Positions 43,935 to 52,963 are shown, counted from the stretch's first letter. The stretch: DNA of 64,000 nt from UBA4877 sp002399345 (GCA_036752905.1 DAIORT010000006.1:1-64000), one strand, 5' to 3'. A program made the numbers and translations. The notes: generated from the letters alone by a model not told the origin.

Positions 43935-44378
43935 TCAGGATTGCTCCTCCATATGCAGGCTGACTTCTATACGAACCAGCGAACGCCTGAGAGCAACCCG
44001 AGCACTCTGAAGTTGTAGCTCTCCGGATACTTCATCCATAGCTTCCTCCGCTTCCTCGCGGTCTGTTCTGGCACGCTCGAGATCTATTTCTTCAGGATGT
44101 TGCGCAAGAGTAGTATAGATATTGACTTCTTTTTCACTTATTTCTGCAATACCACCGAATAATGCAAATCTTTTTTCAGTCCCTTCATAAAAAATACGAA
44201 GAATTCCATCTCCCAGCACAGTAGAAACCGGTTGATGACCATAAAGCACGCCAAAATCCCCATCAATACAACGCATGATGACCATATCGGCCTTTTCCAC
44301 AAACTTAAGACCGCGGGGAGTTGTAATATTCAGGTTGATTTTTTTATTATTTGCATGACTGGTTTTTTCTTTTGCCAT
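43935..44378 (-). CDS. atpC: F1 ATP synthase epsilon subunit
   Basis: This 147-residue central-stalk subunit has an N-terminal beta-sandwich (about 15-95, with NITTPRGLKFVEKAD and GDFGVLYGHQPV) and a C-terminal helical hairpin (about 100-140). The start is ATG 44378 after AAGGGTGG, just past the atpD stop; the longer in-frame ORF from 44465 overlaps atpD and is rejected. Confidence 0.93.
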   Translation of the reverse strand: MAKEKTSHANNKKINLNITTPRGLKFVEKADMVIMRCIDGDFGVLYGHQPVSTVLGDGILRIFYEGTEKRFALFGGIAEISEKEVNIYTTLAQHPEEIDLERARTDREEAEEAMDEVSGELQLQSARVALRRSLVRIEVSLHMEEQS

Positions 44379-44379
44379 A

Positions 44380-45780
44380 TCAACCACCCTTCGCGCTCTT
44401 ATATTTTTCGACGACTTCATCAATGGTTCCCACATTAAGAAAATAACCTTCCGGGATATCATCATGAATTCCTTCGATAATTTCCTGGAAACCGCGGATG
44501 GTTTCTTCTATAGGCACATGGCGTCCGGGTATGGAAGTAAATTTTTCAGCTACATAAAAAGGCTGTGATAAAAAACGCTGAATCTTCCTAGCCCTGCCAA
44601 CTATCTTCTTTTCTTCCTCAGAAAGTTCATCCATACCCAGAATAGCAACAATATCCTGTAGATCTTTATACCTCTGAAGAATACTCTGGACAGCCCGTGC
44701 TACACGATAATGTTTTGTACCGACAGTATTTGCATCTAGAATACGGGATGAAGAATTGAGAGGATCTACTGCAGGATAGATTCCCTGCTCCACAATAGAT
44801 CTGGAAAGTACTGTCACCGCATCAAGATGAGCAAATGTCGTAGCTGTCGCTGGATCCGTGAAATCGTCCGCAGGCACATAGATTGCCTGTACCGAGGTTA
44901 TAGAACCGTTCTTTGTAGATGTAATTCTCTCCTGAAGGGATCCGATCTCTGTAGCCAGAGTCGGCTGATATCCTACGGCACTTGGGGTTCGCCCAAGTAA
45001 TGCCGATACCTCGGAACCTGCCTGAACAAACCGATAAATATTATCAATAAAAAACAAAACATCTTGATTTTGTTTATCTCGGAAATACTCAGCCATCGTA
45101 AGCCCTGTAAAGGCGACTCTCATTCTGACCCCCGGGGGTTCATTCATCTGTCCGAAAACTAATGCCGTTTTATTTAGAACTCCCGAATGCTTCATGTCAT
45201 AATAAAGATCATTTCCCTCACGAGTCCTCTCTCCGACACCTGCAAATACGGAATAGCCTCCATGCTCTTTGGCAATAGAATTAATAAGTTCCATGATGAG
45301 TACAGTTTTTCCTACCCCCGCGCCGCCAAAAAGACCTATTTTCCCACCTTTAGAGAAAGGACAAAGCAGATCGATTGCTTTAATTCCTGTCTCAAGTATC
45401 TCCGGCGTGGGATTTTGTTCCATCAGTCCGGGTGGGTCTCTGTGGATCGGCGCATGATTTTTTGATTCAATTGGAGACTTATTATCAATCGGATCCCCGA
45501 GCACATTTACCATGCGCCCCAGGACTCTCTCACCCACCGGAACGGATATCGGAGCCCGGGTATCTATTACCTCCATACCCCTTGTCAATCCATCGGTATC
45601 ATGCATGGAGATGCACCGAACCCTATGGTTACCGAGGTGCTGCAACACCTCCAGTACGACGGGATCCCCTTCCTTTTTTACCTTAATAGCGTGATAAAGA
45701 GAAGGTACTTCGCCTTCAAAGCGGATATCAACTACCGCTCCTATTATCTGAATGATTTTTCCTATATTTTCAACTGTCAT
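44380..45780 (-). CDS. atpD: F1 ATP synthase beta subunit
   Basis: This 466-residue catalytic subunit has the P-loop GGAGVGKT, the catalytic Glu in GERTREGND and the ALLGRTPSAVGYQPTLA region. The start is ATG 45780, preceded by AAAGGTGG; a GTG at 45789 is in frame. It overlaps atpG slightly. Confidence 0.97.
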   Translation of the reverse strand: MTVENIGKIIQIIGAVVDIRFEGEVPSLYHAIKVKKEGDPVVLEVLQHLGNHRVRCISMHDTDGLTRGMEVIDTRAPISVPVGERVLGRMVNVLGDPIDNKSPIESKNHAPIHRDPPGLMEQNPTPEILETGIKAIDLLCPFSKGGKIGLFGGAGVGKTVLIMELINSIAKEHGGYSVFAGVGERTREGNDLYYDMKHSGVLNKTALVFGQMNEPPGVRMRVAFTGLTMAEYFRDKQNQDVLFFIDNIYRFVQAGSEVSALLGRTPSAVGYQPTLATEIGSLQERITSTKNGSITSVQAIYVPADDFTDPATATTFAHLDAVTVLSRSIVEQGIYPAVDPLNSSSRILDANTVGTKHYRVARAVQSILQRYKDLQDIVAILGMDELSEEEKKIVGRARKIQRFLSQPFYVAEKFTSIPGRHVPIEETIRGFQEIIEGIHDDIPEGYFLNVGTIDEVVEKYKSAKGG

Positions 45781-46651
45781 ATATTCCACCTTTATTCAGA
45801 ATATTTGCACTTCCGACAATTTCAGCGAGTTCTTGTGTGATTTCCGTCTGACGTTGTCGATTATACATGTGATTTAATTGATCGGTAAGGTCCGACGCGT
45901 TTTTCTTTGCAGCGTCCATATTTACCATCCTTGCAGCCTGCTCGCTGGTATGAGATTCGCAGTAAGCAAGAAACAAACTCATATGAAGATACAAGGGAAT
46001 AAGATTGTCGATAAAAGTTTCAACATTCGGCTCATATCGGACATCCGTCTGATTATCATTACTACAGGCAGTGACATTATATTTTGTACCTAAGGGCAGT
46101 ATCTTCTCGACGATGGGCTGATATCTGAGTACATTTTTAAAATAAGTGTAAACTATGAACACTTCCTGAACTTCACCGGACAGATAAACATCAATCAGCC
46201 ATTTTGCAACCCGTTCACTGCTATAATAAACCTTCGCGTCTGCCACATCTACGACCGAGTGAATAACATTTTTACAATTCTTTTTAAAGAACTCACTCCC
46301 CCTTGAACCCACTGAGATGATCCTCTCATTTTTTCCCTGATTCATATGATCCAATGCCGTAGAAAAAACATTTGCATTGTAACTGCCTGAAAGTCCCTTG
46401 TCACTCGTCAATACGATATACAAAGATTTATCGACCTTTGTATATCGAAAAAACGGATGTGAAGACGCCTCCACATTCATTTTGAGTTCGTCTTTTTTTC
46501 TTTTTAACTCATAATATATAGGACGGACCCCTTCCAGCTGAGCTCGTGCCTTATGAAGTTTTGTAGATGCAACCATATCCATGGCCCCTACGATTTGTTC
46601 TACGGAAGTGACGTTAGATATTCTCTGTTTTATATCTCTCAGCGAACTCAT
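45770..46651 (-). CDS. atpG: F1 ATP synthase gamma subunit
   Basis: This 293-residue rotor shaft starts LRDIKQRISNV and ends RQTEITQELAEIVGSA, the coiled-coil termini that sit inside the alpha/beta ring. The middle is more divergent than typical. The ribosome binding site is AGGAGGTGA. Confidence 0.95.
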   Translation of the reverse strand: MSSLRDIKQRISNVTSVEQIVGAMDMVASTKLHKARAQLEGVRPIYYELKRKKDELKMNVEASSHPFFRYTKVDKSLYIVLTSDKGLSGSYNANVFSTALDHMNQGKNERIISVGSRGSEFFKKNCKNVIHSVVDVADAKVYYSSERVAKWLIDVYLSGEVQEVFIVYTYFKNVLRYQPIVEKILPLGTKYNVTACSNDNQTDVRYEPNVETFIDNLIPLYLHMSLFLAYCESHTSEQAARMVNMDAAKKNASDLTDQLNHMYNRQRQTEITQELAEIVGSANILNKGGIYDS

Positions 46652-46662
46652 AAAATCACCTC

Positions 46663-48174
46663 CTAACTATAATCATGCTGCTTTTTAACCTCAGAGATCG
46701 CGCTTCCTATTTTTTCTTTAAGTTCTTCCGTTAGTTTTCCGGTCGTGGACAGCTCTCTTATGATATTTTCATAATTACCGTTTACATAATTTATTAGATC
46801 CTTTTCAAATGCACTAATATACCTGATATCAATATCAGACATGTATTTGTTACTTAGTGCGTAGAGAATCACTACCTGATCTTCGATTGCAACCGGTTTA
46901 TATTGGGGTTGCTTGAGTACTTCCATAATACTTTCACCATATTTCAAACGATCACGCGTATCCTGACTAAGATCAGAACCAAATTTTGAAAATGAAGCCA
47001 GTTCGTTATACTGGGCAAACTCGATCCGAAGAGGCCCGGCTATCTCCTTGATAGCAGGAATCTGGGCACTTCCTCCCACACGTGATACAGATAGTCCCGG
47101 ATTGATTGCAGGACGAATTCCATTATTAAACAGGTCTGTCTCAAGATAAATCTGTCCGTCTGTAATTGAAATGATGTTGGTCGGAATATAAGCTGAAATA
47201 TCACCTTCCTGTGTCTCTACAATAGGCAGAGCCGTAAGTGTGCCGCCGCCGTATTCCTCACTCATACAGGCTGCACGTTCCAAAAGTCTGGAGTGCAGAT
47301 AAAAGACATCCCCCGGATAAGCTTCACGCCCGGGTGGACGTTGGAGAAGCAAACTGATTGCACGATAAGCAGTCGCATGTTTGGACAAGTCATCATATAC
47401 AATCAATACATCTTTTCCCTTTTTCATCCAATCTTCTGCAATTGCACAGCCGGCATAAGGAGAAATATACTGTAAAGATGCCGAATCGGCAGCACTGGCT
47501 AATACAACGGTTGTGTAATTCATTGCCCCCGTTTCTTTCAGCACATTGAGGATACGTGCCACCGTTGAAGTTTTTTGCCCGATTGCTACATAAACACAAT
47601 TTACATTTTTCCCCTTCTGGTTAATAATTGCATCAATAGCAATTGCAGTTTTTCCCGTCTCACGATCCCCGATGATTAATTCCCGCTGACCTTTTCCGAT
47701 TGGAACCAGCGTATCAATTGCTTTTATACCAGTCTGGAGAGGCTGGTTAACCTCACTTCGCATAATAACACTGGGAGCTGGATTTTCTATGTTGCGATAG
47801 GTATCTGTCTCGATCTTTCCTTTCTCATCGAGCGGCTCACCCAGGGCATTTATCACACGCCCTTGTAAGGCATCACCGACAGGAACTTCCACCATTTTAC
47901 CTGTCAATTTAACAGGATCGCCCTCTTTAATTCCTTCATCGGATCCCATGACTACAACACCTATACTATCTTCCTTCAGATTCAATGCCATACCATGTGT
48001 TCCATTGGAAAACTCCAAAAGTTCACCACTCATTGCACTTTTAAGACCAACGACCTGAGCAATACCATCACCTATCTGCTTGACTGCACCAACCTCAGAA
48101 AAATCCAGTATGGATGAATAAGATTCAATTTGTTTTTTTAATTCCTTGCTGATATCACCAGTATTAATCTGCAT
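46663..48174 (-). CDS. atpA: F1 ATP synthase alpha subunit
   Basis: This 503-residue regulatory nucleotide-binding subunit has the P-loop GDRETGKT (169-176), VRVVDALG-like ALGEPLDEKG, and the visible signature PAINPGLSVSRVGGSAQ. The ATG overlaps the region just after the atpH stop. Confidence 0.97.
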   Translation of the reverse strand: MQINTGDISKELKKQIESYSSILDFSEVGAVKQIGDGIAQVVGLKSAMSGELLEFSNGTHGMALNLKEDSIGVVVMGSDEGIKEGDPVKLTGKMVEVPVGDALQGRVINALGEPLDEKGKIETDTYRNIENPAPSVIMRSEVNQPLQTGIKAIDTLVPIGKGQRELIIGDRETGKTAIAIDAIINQKGKNVNCVYVAIGQKTSTVARILNVLKETGAMNYTTVVLASAADSASLQYISPYAGCAIAEDWMKKGKDVLIVYDDLSKHATAYRAISLLLQRPPGREAYPGDVFYLHSRLLERAACMSEEYGGGTLTALPIVETQEGDISAYIPTNIISITDGQIYLETDLFNNGIRPAINPGLSVSRVGGSAQIPAIKEIAGPLRIEFAQYNELASFSKFGSDLSQDTRDRLKYGESIMEVLKQPQYKPVAIEDQVVILYALSNKYMSDIDIRYISAFEKDLINYVNGNYENIIRELSTTGKLTEELKEKIGSAISEVKKQHDYS

Positions 48175-48711
48175 TCATATATTCCTCTCTATAAGCGTTT
48201 TCTTCATCATTTTTAATTTATGCCTCACTGTACCATCATAAATACGCCCATTTACAATACAATAAAATCCACCTATAACCTTTGGATCTACCTCAGTTCT
48301 TATCACTATATTTAAATTGAGTTTTTTTGACAAGACCTTATCTATAGATTGAATCTGTATTTCATCCAGTGGTGCGGCTGATACCACTTTTACCTCAACT
48401 TTTCTAAAGAATCTGTTCGCCCGGTCAATATACTCATTTAGCACAGGAATAATCAGCAATTCTTGATTATGCTGAATGGCATAATATAAAAACTCCACAA
48501 AATGGCTGCTAAGCTTATCAGAAAAAGAATCTATAAAAAACTGCTTTTTAGTCAGATCCAAAATACTCGGGTCAGTTAAAAAAGCATGAACTTCAGGATC
48601 CTCAAGTGTATCCCGAAGTAAAATCACCTGCCTAAGATCTGTCTTTAGTGTACTGACATCTTCTGAAAGTGCTAGAAGTTTTGTTACATACTGTTCTTTT
48701 AGTTTTGCCAA
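48175..48711 (-). CDS. atpH: ATP synthase delta subunit
   Basis: This 178-residue peripheral-stalk subunit (OSCP type) has the C-terminal signature VDPKVIGGFYCIVNGRIYDGTVRHKLKMM (family: PxllGGxxixxxxxxxDxSxxxxL). The start is TTG 48711 with GGAGGGGG upstream. It overlaps atpF by 13 bases. Confidence 0.93.
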   Translation of the reverse strand: MAKLKEQYVTKLLALSEDVSTLKTDLRQVILLRDTLEDPEVHAFLTDPSILDLTKKQFFIDSFSDKLSSHFVEFLYYAIQHNQELLIIPVLNEYIDRANRFFRKVEVKVVSAAPLDEIQIQSIDKVLSKKLNLNIVIRTEVDPKVIGGFYCIVNGRIYDGTVRHKLKMMKKTLIERNI

Positions 48712-49253
48712 TTTACCCCCTCCATCTGAGCCAGTGCCTCATCGAACAGTCTATCCTGGGTTTGCTGATCCATATTTAGCGTGACATACGTCTGGGCTAT
48801 ATCAAAAGCAAGTTCGATGATATATTGACGTGATTCCTCCTTAATCCTTTTCTCATCAGCTAAAGCCGTATCGGCAGAATGCTTTTTAATCTCATTTGCC
48901 ACGGTTTTGGCTTCTTCAAGGATTGCTTTTTTCTCGTCAGCTGCCTGATGACGAGCATTCTCCAGAATTTGAATACGTTCTTTATCAATTTCTTTGATTT
49001 TAGCTTCATATTCATCTATGACCTCATCCGCCTTGGCTGCCTTTTCCTCCGAACCTTTGATCTGATCCTGAATTTTATCAGTACGAGCCTGCATAAATTT
49101 TTTAACAGGCTTATAAAGAATATATCCCAGTGCAACGGCAAGAATAATACCATTGAGCAGCTGAATAGCCACACTTATTAAAGTCTGACTATCTAGAGCA
49201 AAAACACGGCCTTCAGGTACGTTATTAACAAAAATCATGATTGCATTATACAT
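48699..49253 (-). CDS. atpF: ATP synthase b subunit
   Basis: This 184-residue peripheral stalk protein has one N-terminal membrane helix (about 26-48) and a long charged coiled coil (about 60-160). Confidence 0.93.
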   Translation of the reverse strand: MYNAIMIFVNNVPEGRVFALDSQTLISVAIQLLNGIILAVALGYILYKPVKKFMQARTDKIQDQIKGSEEKAAKADEVIDEYEAKIKEIDKERIQILENARHQAADEKKAILEEAKTVANEIKKHSADTALADEKRIKEESRQYIIELAFDIAQTYVTLNMDQQTQDRLFDEALAQMEGVNWQN

Positions 49254-49289
49254 TTATCTATCCGCCTCACTTCTTCTCCTTGTATATAC

Positions 49290-49565
49290 TTATCCAAGAT
49301 GGCTGACCATAATATCTACGAGTGGGTTGGCGAAAAGCATAACAATGGCAATCAAAAGGCCGTAAATTCCTGATGTCTCGCTCATTGCCAGGCCGACAAA
49401 CATGGTACTTCGGATAGAGTCGGAAGCTTCCGGCTGTCTGGCCATAGATTCGATAGCCTGTGAACAAATCTTAGCCTGCCCGAATGTAGTTGTAACTCCA
49501 TTAAGCAGCGCAATTGCTGCAGCAATATGAGCGATAGCGATAACAAACGCTAAAGGGTCCTGCAT
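49290..49565 (-). CDS. atpE: ATP synthase c subunit with Na+-type ligands
   Basis: This 91-residue hairpin forms the rotor ring. The ion-carrying Glu63 lies in AMSETSGIY. Aligned to the Na+-binding c subunit of Ilyobacter, Gln30 matches Gln32, Glu63 matches Glu65, Thr64/Ser65 match Ser66/Thr67 and Tyr68 matches Tyr70; Val63 is replaced by Met61. This suggests Na+ coupling (inference). The N-terminal helix has Ala (AHIAAAIAL) where the glycine repeat is usual. The start is ATG 49565, six bases after GGAGGAG. Confidence 0.94.
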   Translation of the reverse strand: MQDPLAFVIAIAHIAAAIALLNGVTTTFGQAKICSQAIESMARQPEASDSIRSTMFVGLAMSETSGIYGLLIAIVMLFANPLVDIMVSHLG

Positions 49566-49597
49566 AATAATCTCCTCCAATTCTCTATAATAAATGT

Positions 49598-50284
49598 CTA
49601 CATATTTTCTTCGGCCGCACCTCTTACATACATAAAACTGATAATCACGAATATATATGTCTGCAAAGCACCGAATGCAACATCAAAAATTGCATGTAGC
49701 ACTGCCGGAATCCCTATTTGAAGAAATAATGGTGTCAATGCATAATAAAGTGTTAGCAATATCGTACCGGACAACATATTACCAAATAACCTGAAACTCA
49801 ATGAAATTGGTTTAGCCACTTCTCCGATCAAATTAATTGGAAGAAGTATGACATTCGGTTCAATGAAAGATTTTAGATATTTGCCCTTTCGATGTTTTAA
49901 ACCCATGAAAATCATGATAAAGAAAGTACCCAATGAAAATGCAAAAGTTGTCGCCCAGTCCGCGGTAGGCGCCCGAAGTCCAAACATACTAAATAGACAA
50001 GATGTAAGAAGAAAAACAAAAACCATGAAAAACCAGGGTGCTATATAAGAAAACCTATCCCCTACAGTGTCTTTTGTAAAATTATCAAATGCTTCCACAG
50101 CTGCCTCTACAAAATTTTGAAATCCTGTGGGGACAACTTGAAAATTACGAAGTTTCACACGAATAATTACTGCCAAAGTAATCAGTACAGCCATAATGAT
50201 CCACGTATTAACAATCGTCTCTGTTATCCAAATTTTAACACCGAAGACGTTGATGACCCAGAGATTATTCACCTCCAAATTCAA
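49598..50284 (-). CDS. atpB: ATP synthase a subunit
   Basis: This 228-residue stator channel with about five or six helices has the essential Arg165 in LSFRLFGNM. EPNVILLPINLIGEVAKPISL and the terminal FVIISFMYVRGA are family-typical. The start is TTG 50284, seven bases after GGAGGTGA. Confidence 0.95.
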   Translation of the reverse strand: MNLEVNNLWVINVFGVKIWITETIVNTWIIMAVLITLAVIIRVKLRNFQVVPTGFQNFVEAAVEAFDNFTKDTVGDRFSYIAPWFFMVFVFLLTSCLFSMFGLRAPTADWATTFAFSLGTFFIMIFMGLKHRKGKYLKSFIEPNVILLPINLIGEVAKPISLSFRLFGNMLSGTILLTLYYALTPLFLQIGIPAVLHAIFDVAFGALQTYIFVIISFMYVRGAAEENM

Positions 50285-50319
50285 TGATTTATCACCTCCT
50301 GTTTTTGGATTTCATAACC

Positions 50320-50691
50320 TCAGTCATTTGAACAAAATTTTAAACCATATGCCGCAAGTTGGTATGCGAATATCCCGGCCACTGTACCCCAAAGACTGAT
50401 CTGAGGAGCGACTGCTCCAAGAATAAGGACGGCTCCCGACAATCCAAATCTCAGCAGATACGAAATGCCTGCATATCCTCCGGCGTGCCTTTGCTCCATA
50501 TTTATTACTTTATCAACGGCACGGTCAAGCAGAAAGACTTTGACTATGCTAACAAAAGAGCCGGCAAGCACTCCATAAAAAAAAGGAAGGAAACTCAATG
50601 AACGATAATATATCACGGAGCCCAGTATGCATAATAACGCAATAATGCAGATGAAATGCGTCATTTTCTTCGCTGAATCAGATAGTTTCAT
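50320..50691 (-). CDS. atpI: ATP synthase subunit I (AtpI-like)
   Basis: This 123-residue protein with about four membrane helices fits AtpI, which assists c-ring assembly. Position between atpZ and atpB supports it; sequence conservation in the family is low. The start is ATG 50691 after AGGTGG; a GTG at 50697 is in frame. Confidence 0.72.
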   Translation of the reverse strand: MKLSDSAKKMTHFICIIALLCILGSVIYYRSLSFLPFFYGVLAGSFVSIVKVFLLDRAVDKVINMEQRHAGGYAGISYLLRFGLSGAVLILGAVAPQISLWGTVAGIFAYQLAAYGLKFCSND

Positions 50692-50723
50692 ATTCACCCA
50701 CCTTTTGACATATTGTTAATACC

Positions 50724-50957
50724 TTATTTTTCTCCGGATAAATCAAACAAAGATTTGATAGATGCTCCCACACCTAACATTGAAAAGACTAACAGCATAA
50801 TAGGTTGCGTCCCGAGAAGATGGTCAAGGAGCTTTCCCATCAGAACCCCTACTAATATCGATGCAACTATAGTTAAACCAATTTGAGAAATGTAAGTGAA
50901 CGCATATAAGGTTTTTGTGCCATTAGGCTTTTGATCCTTTTTATGTTGCTTATGCAA
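50724..50957 (-). CDS. AtpZ/AtpI family small membrane protein
   Basis: This 77-residue protein has two membrane helices and the pattern GLTIVASILVGVLMGKLLDHLLGTQP, typical of AtpZ, proposed as an Mg2+/Ca2+ pore or assembly factor. The start is TTG 50957, with GAGGAGGAG six bases upstream. First gene of the atp operon. Confidence 0.8.
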   Translation of the reverse strand: MHKQHKKDQKPNGTKTLYAFTYISQIGLTIVASILVGVLMGKLLDHLLGTQPIMLLVFSMLGVGASIKSLFDLSGEK

Positions 50958-51090
50958 TATAGACTCCTCCTCGTTATTAACCGTTATTCAGTTTTCCATA
51001 TGAAACCTTCTGCCAAGCGGGTTATGATAGCGATTCAGTTATAGAAAAGAGCGTCCTAACTTCAGGGCACTATCATTTAAGTATATTAAA

Positions 51091-51120
51091 ATATTATCAC
51101 AAGAATTCATGATATGTCAA
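51091..51120 (-). promoter_or_regulatory. Promoter of the atp operon
   Basis: A perfect TTGACA (51115-51120), an 18-base spacer and TAATAT (51091-51096) give a leader of about 125 bases, with an 8-base-pair TGATAG.../...CTATCA pairing. Confidence 0.75.
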
Positions 51121-51205
51121 GTATAAACGTTTACAAATGAATTACCGCAAAAAATATTAAACATTTTTTTGAGTTTTAAAATAGCCTTGCAGCATATAAT
51201 AGAAG

Positions 51206-51240
51206 TGGCAGAAAGCATGTATATTAGTTTTCTGCCACTC
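51206..51240. repeat. 11-base-pair inverted repeat
   Basis: AGTGGCAGAAA and TTTCTGCCACT (about 51210-51220 and 51230-51240) flank a short AT-rich loop. It lies between the nicotinate phosphoribosyltransferase gene and the atp promoter. No good U-tract follows, so it is either a weak terminator or another element. Confidence 0.6.
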
Positions 51241-51264
51241 CTTCAAAACAAGAAATTATAATAT

Positions 51265-51352
51265 ATGATTTTTTGTACAAGCCAATATGCTAATTACAGC
51301 ATTTTTATAAGTTTAGGATTTTCTATTATTCCCGGTATTCTGCCTCTTTTTG
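51265..51352 (-). repeat. Direct-repeat copy at the 3' end of the nicotinate phosphoribosyltransferase gene
   Basis: The last 60 bases of the gene plus about 25 bases beyond match 43660-43735 in the same orientation at roughly 85-90 percent identity. The two copies flank the whole atp operon. Confidence 0.8.
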
Positions 51353-52328
51353 CTATCGGCTTTCCATTTACATCTTTAATATCCATAGTCATATCTATGG
51401 GTTTTGCATCGGAGATGAAGCTGCCGACGCCAAAAGCATCTACACCAGCATCTGCAAGCTCTTCCATCTTTTCAGGATATAAGCCACCGGAAACTATTAT
51501 CTTTACATCTTCATACCCATTCTGATTCAGTCGTTCCCTTATTTCCTTTACCAGTGCTGCAGTCACTCCTCCCCGCTCACTGGGTGTATCCAGTCTGATA
51601 CCATAAAGCTTATCGCCTAAAGCATCTGCAACCCTGAGTGCCTCTTCCGCCTCGTCTTTAAATGTATCAACCAGTATTGTCTCGTTTTCGCAGGCTTCTT
51701 TAATCTCTTCATATGCCTTGGCTACCAAGATTGTATCCCCTGCTATCAAAAATGCCGCATGTGGTACCGTGCCCGAAGGTTCCTTACCCAGCAATTTTGC
51801 TCCGAGAATGCAGCTGGCATTATCTGCACCGCCAACCAGCGCCGCTCTCTCCATTACGGGAGCTACGGAAGGATGAACATGGCGTGCCCCGAAACATAAA
51901 AGCGGCTTGTCTTTACATGCTTCTTTTGCTTTTCTTGCCGCCGTTGCCCATGCTGAAGAGCTGGCAAGTATACCTAGCATTGGTGTTTCAAAAACTCCGA
52001 ATTGCGAATACGGACCCTTTATTCTAACCAGCGTATCCTTGGGACAAAAACTCTCACCTTCCTTAAGGGCCCACACATCAACTTTTTTGTCCTTCAATAT
52101 ATTAAGCAATTCAGGTGTCCCTGCAAATATGCCCGGTTCCCTTGCAAAAATTTCCGCCGTGACCACAGTATTTTCAACATTGAGGTGAGACAATATATCT
52201 AAGGTCCGCAAAAAATAGACATCCGTGGTTTTCCCTTCCATTATTTCCTCATGAGTGGCAGAAAACAATTTCCTCCCCGGATCCACAGTTATATTATCTA
52301 TATCTTTAAGAGTTTTAATATGTTCCAT
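51294..52328 (-). CDS. pncB: Nicotinate phosphoribosyltransferase
   Basis: This 344-residue NAD-salvage enzyme makes nicotinate mononucleotide from nicotinic acid. It matches the shorter PncB-type clade, with FGARHVHPSVAP, KLLGKEPSGTVPHA, LVDTFKDE, GIRLDTPSERGG and IIVSGGLYPEKM. The early start overlaps the lytic transglycosylase gene by 14 bases. Its 3' end is duplicated on the other side of the atp operon. Confidence 0.92.
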   Translation of the reverse strand: MEHIKTLKDIDNITVDPGRKLFSATHEEIMEGKTTDVYFLRTLDILSHLNVENTVVTAEIFAREPGIFAGTPELLNILKDKKVDVWALKEGESFCPKDTLVRIKGPYSQFGVFETPMLGILASSSAWATAARKAKEACKDKPLLCFGARHVHPSVAPVMERAALVGGADNASCILGAKLLGKEPSGTVPHAAFLIAGDTILVAKAYEEIKEACENETILVDTFKDEAEEALRVADALGDKLYGIRLDTPSERGGVTAALVKEIRERLNQNGYEDVKIIVSGGLYPEKMEELADAGVDAFGVGSFISDAKPIDMTMDIKDVNGKPIAKRGRIPGIIENPKLIKML

Positions 52329-52920
52329 TACTCTTGTTACCCTCTTTCTTTTGGTCTTTATAAATTTTTTTGTACATTTTATAATTTCTTGTAATCCTAT
52401 CTATATAATCCCGTGTCTCCTTAAATGGTATATTATCCAATTTCTTTTGGTTGCTGCTATGTTCCCTTTCACTCAGCCATTTTTCCACATTGCCGCTTCC
52501 GGCATTATATGCTGCAAGAACCAAGACCGGATCATTAAATTCTTTGTTAAGTTTATTTAAATACCAACAACTGAACTTTATATTCGTTTCAGGATTGAAT
52601 AAATCACTTTCTTTGTATCCGTTCAAGCCGAATGTTTTAGCAATCCATTCACCGGTATCCGGGTGTATCTGCATAAGACCCTTGGCACCCTTAACTGATA
52701 CGGCATCGGGGTCAAAATTACTCTCAGCCTTCATAACAGCCAAAACAAGAAAGGGATCAATATCATATTTGTCCGCATATTTCTCTATTATATCTATATA
52801 TTTCACCGGATATCTAAACCTTAGTATTGATGTATGAATCTTTATTGCAACAGGTATAATCAATGCTATAACCAGTAATACAACAATGACAATCAACAAT
52901 TTACGTGAAATAAAAATCAA
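52315..52920 (-). CDS. Membrane-anchored lytic transglycosylase (Slt type)
   Basis: This 201-residue protein has an N-terminal membrane helix (about 7-28) and an SLT domain with the catalytic Glu66 (MKAESNFDP), GAKGLMQIHPDT and LVLAAYNAGSGNVEKW. It cleaves glycan strands outside the cell. Confidence 0.94.
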   Translation of the reverse strand: MIFISRKLLIVIVVLLVIALIIPVAIKIHTSILRFRYPVKYIDIIEKYADKYDIDPFLVLAVMKAESNFDPDAVSVKGAKGLMQIHPDTGEWIAKTFGLNGYKESDLFNPETNIKFSCWYLNKLNKEFNDPVLVLAAYNAGSGNVEKWLSEREHSSNQKKLDNIPFKETRDYIDRITRNYKMYKKIYKDQKKEGNKSNGTY

Positions 52921-52963
52921 CGGATTATACCTCCACCCAAAACAAAGTTAACATACTAGAATT

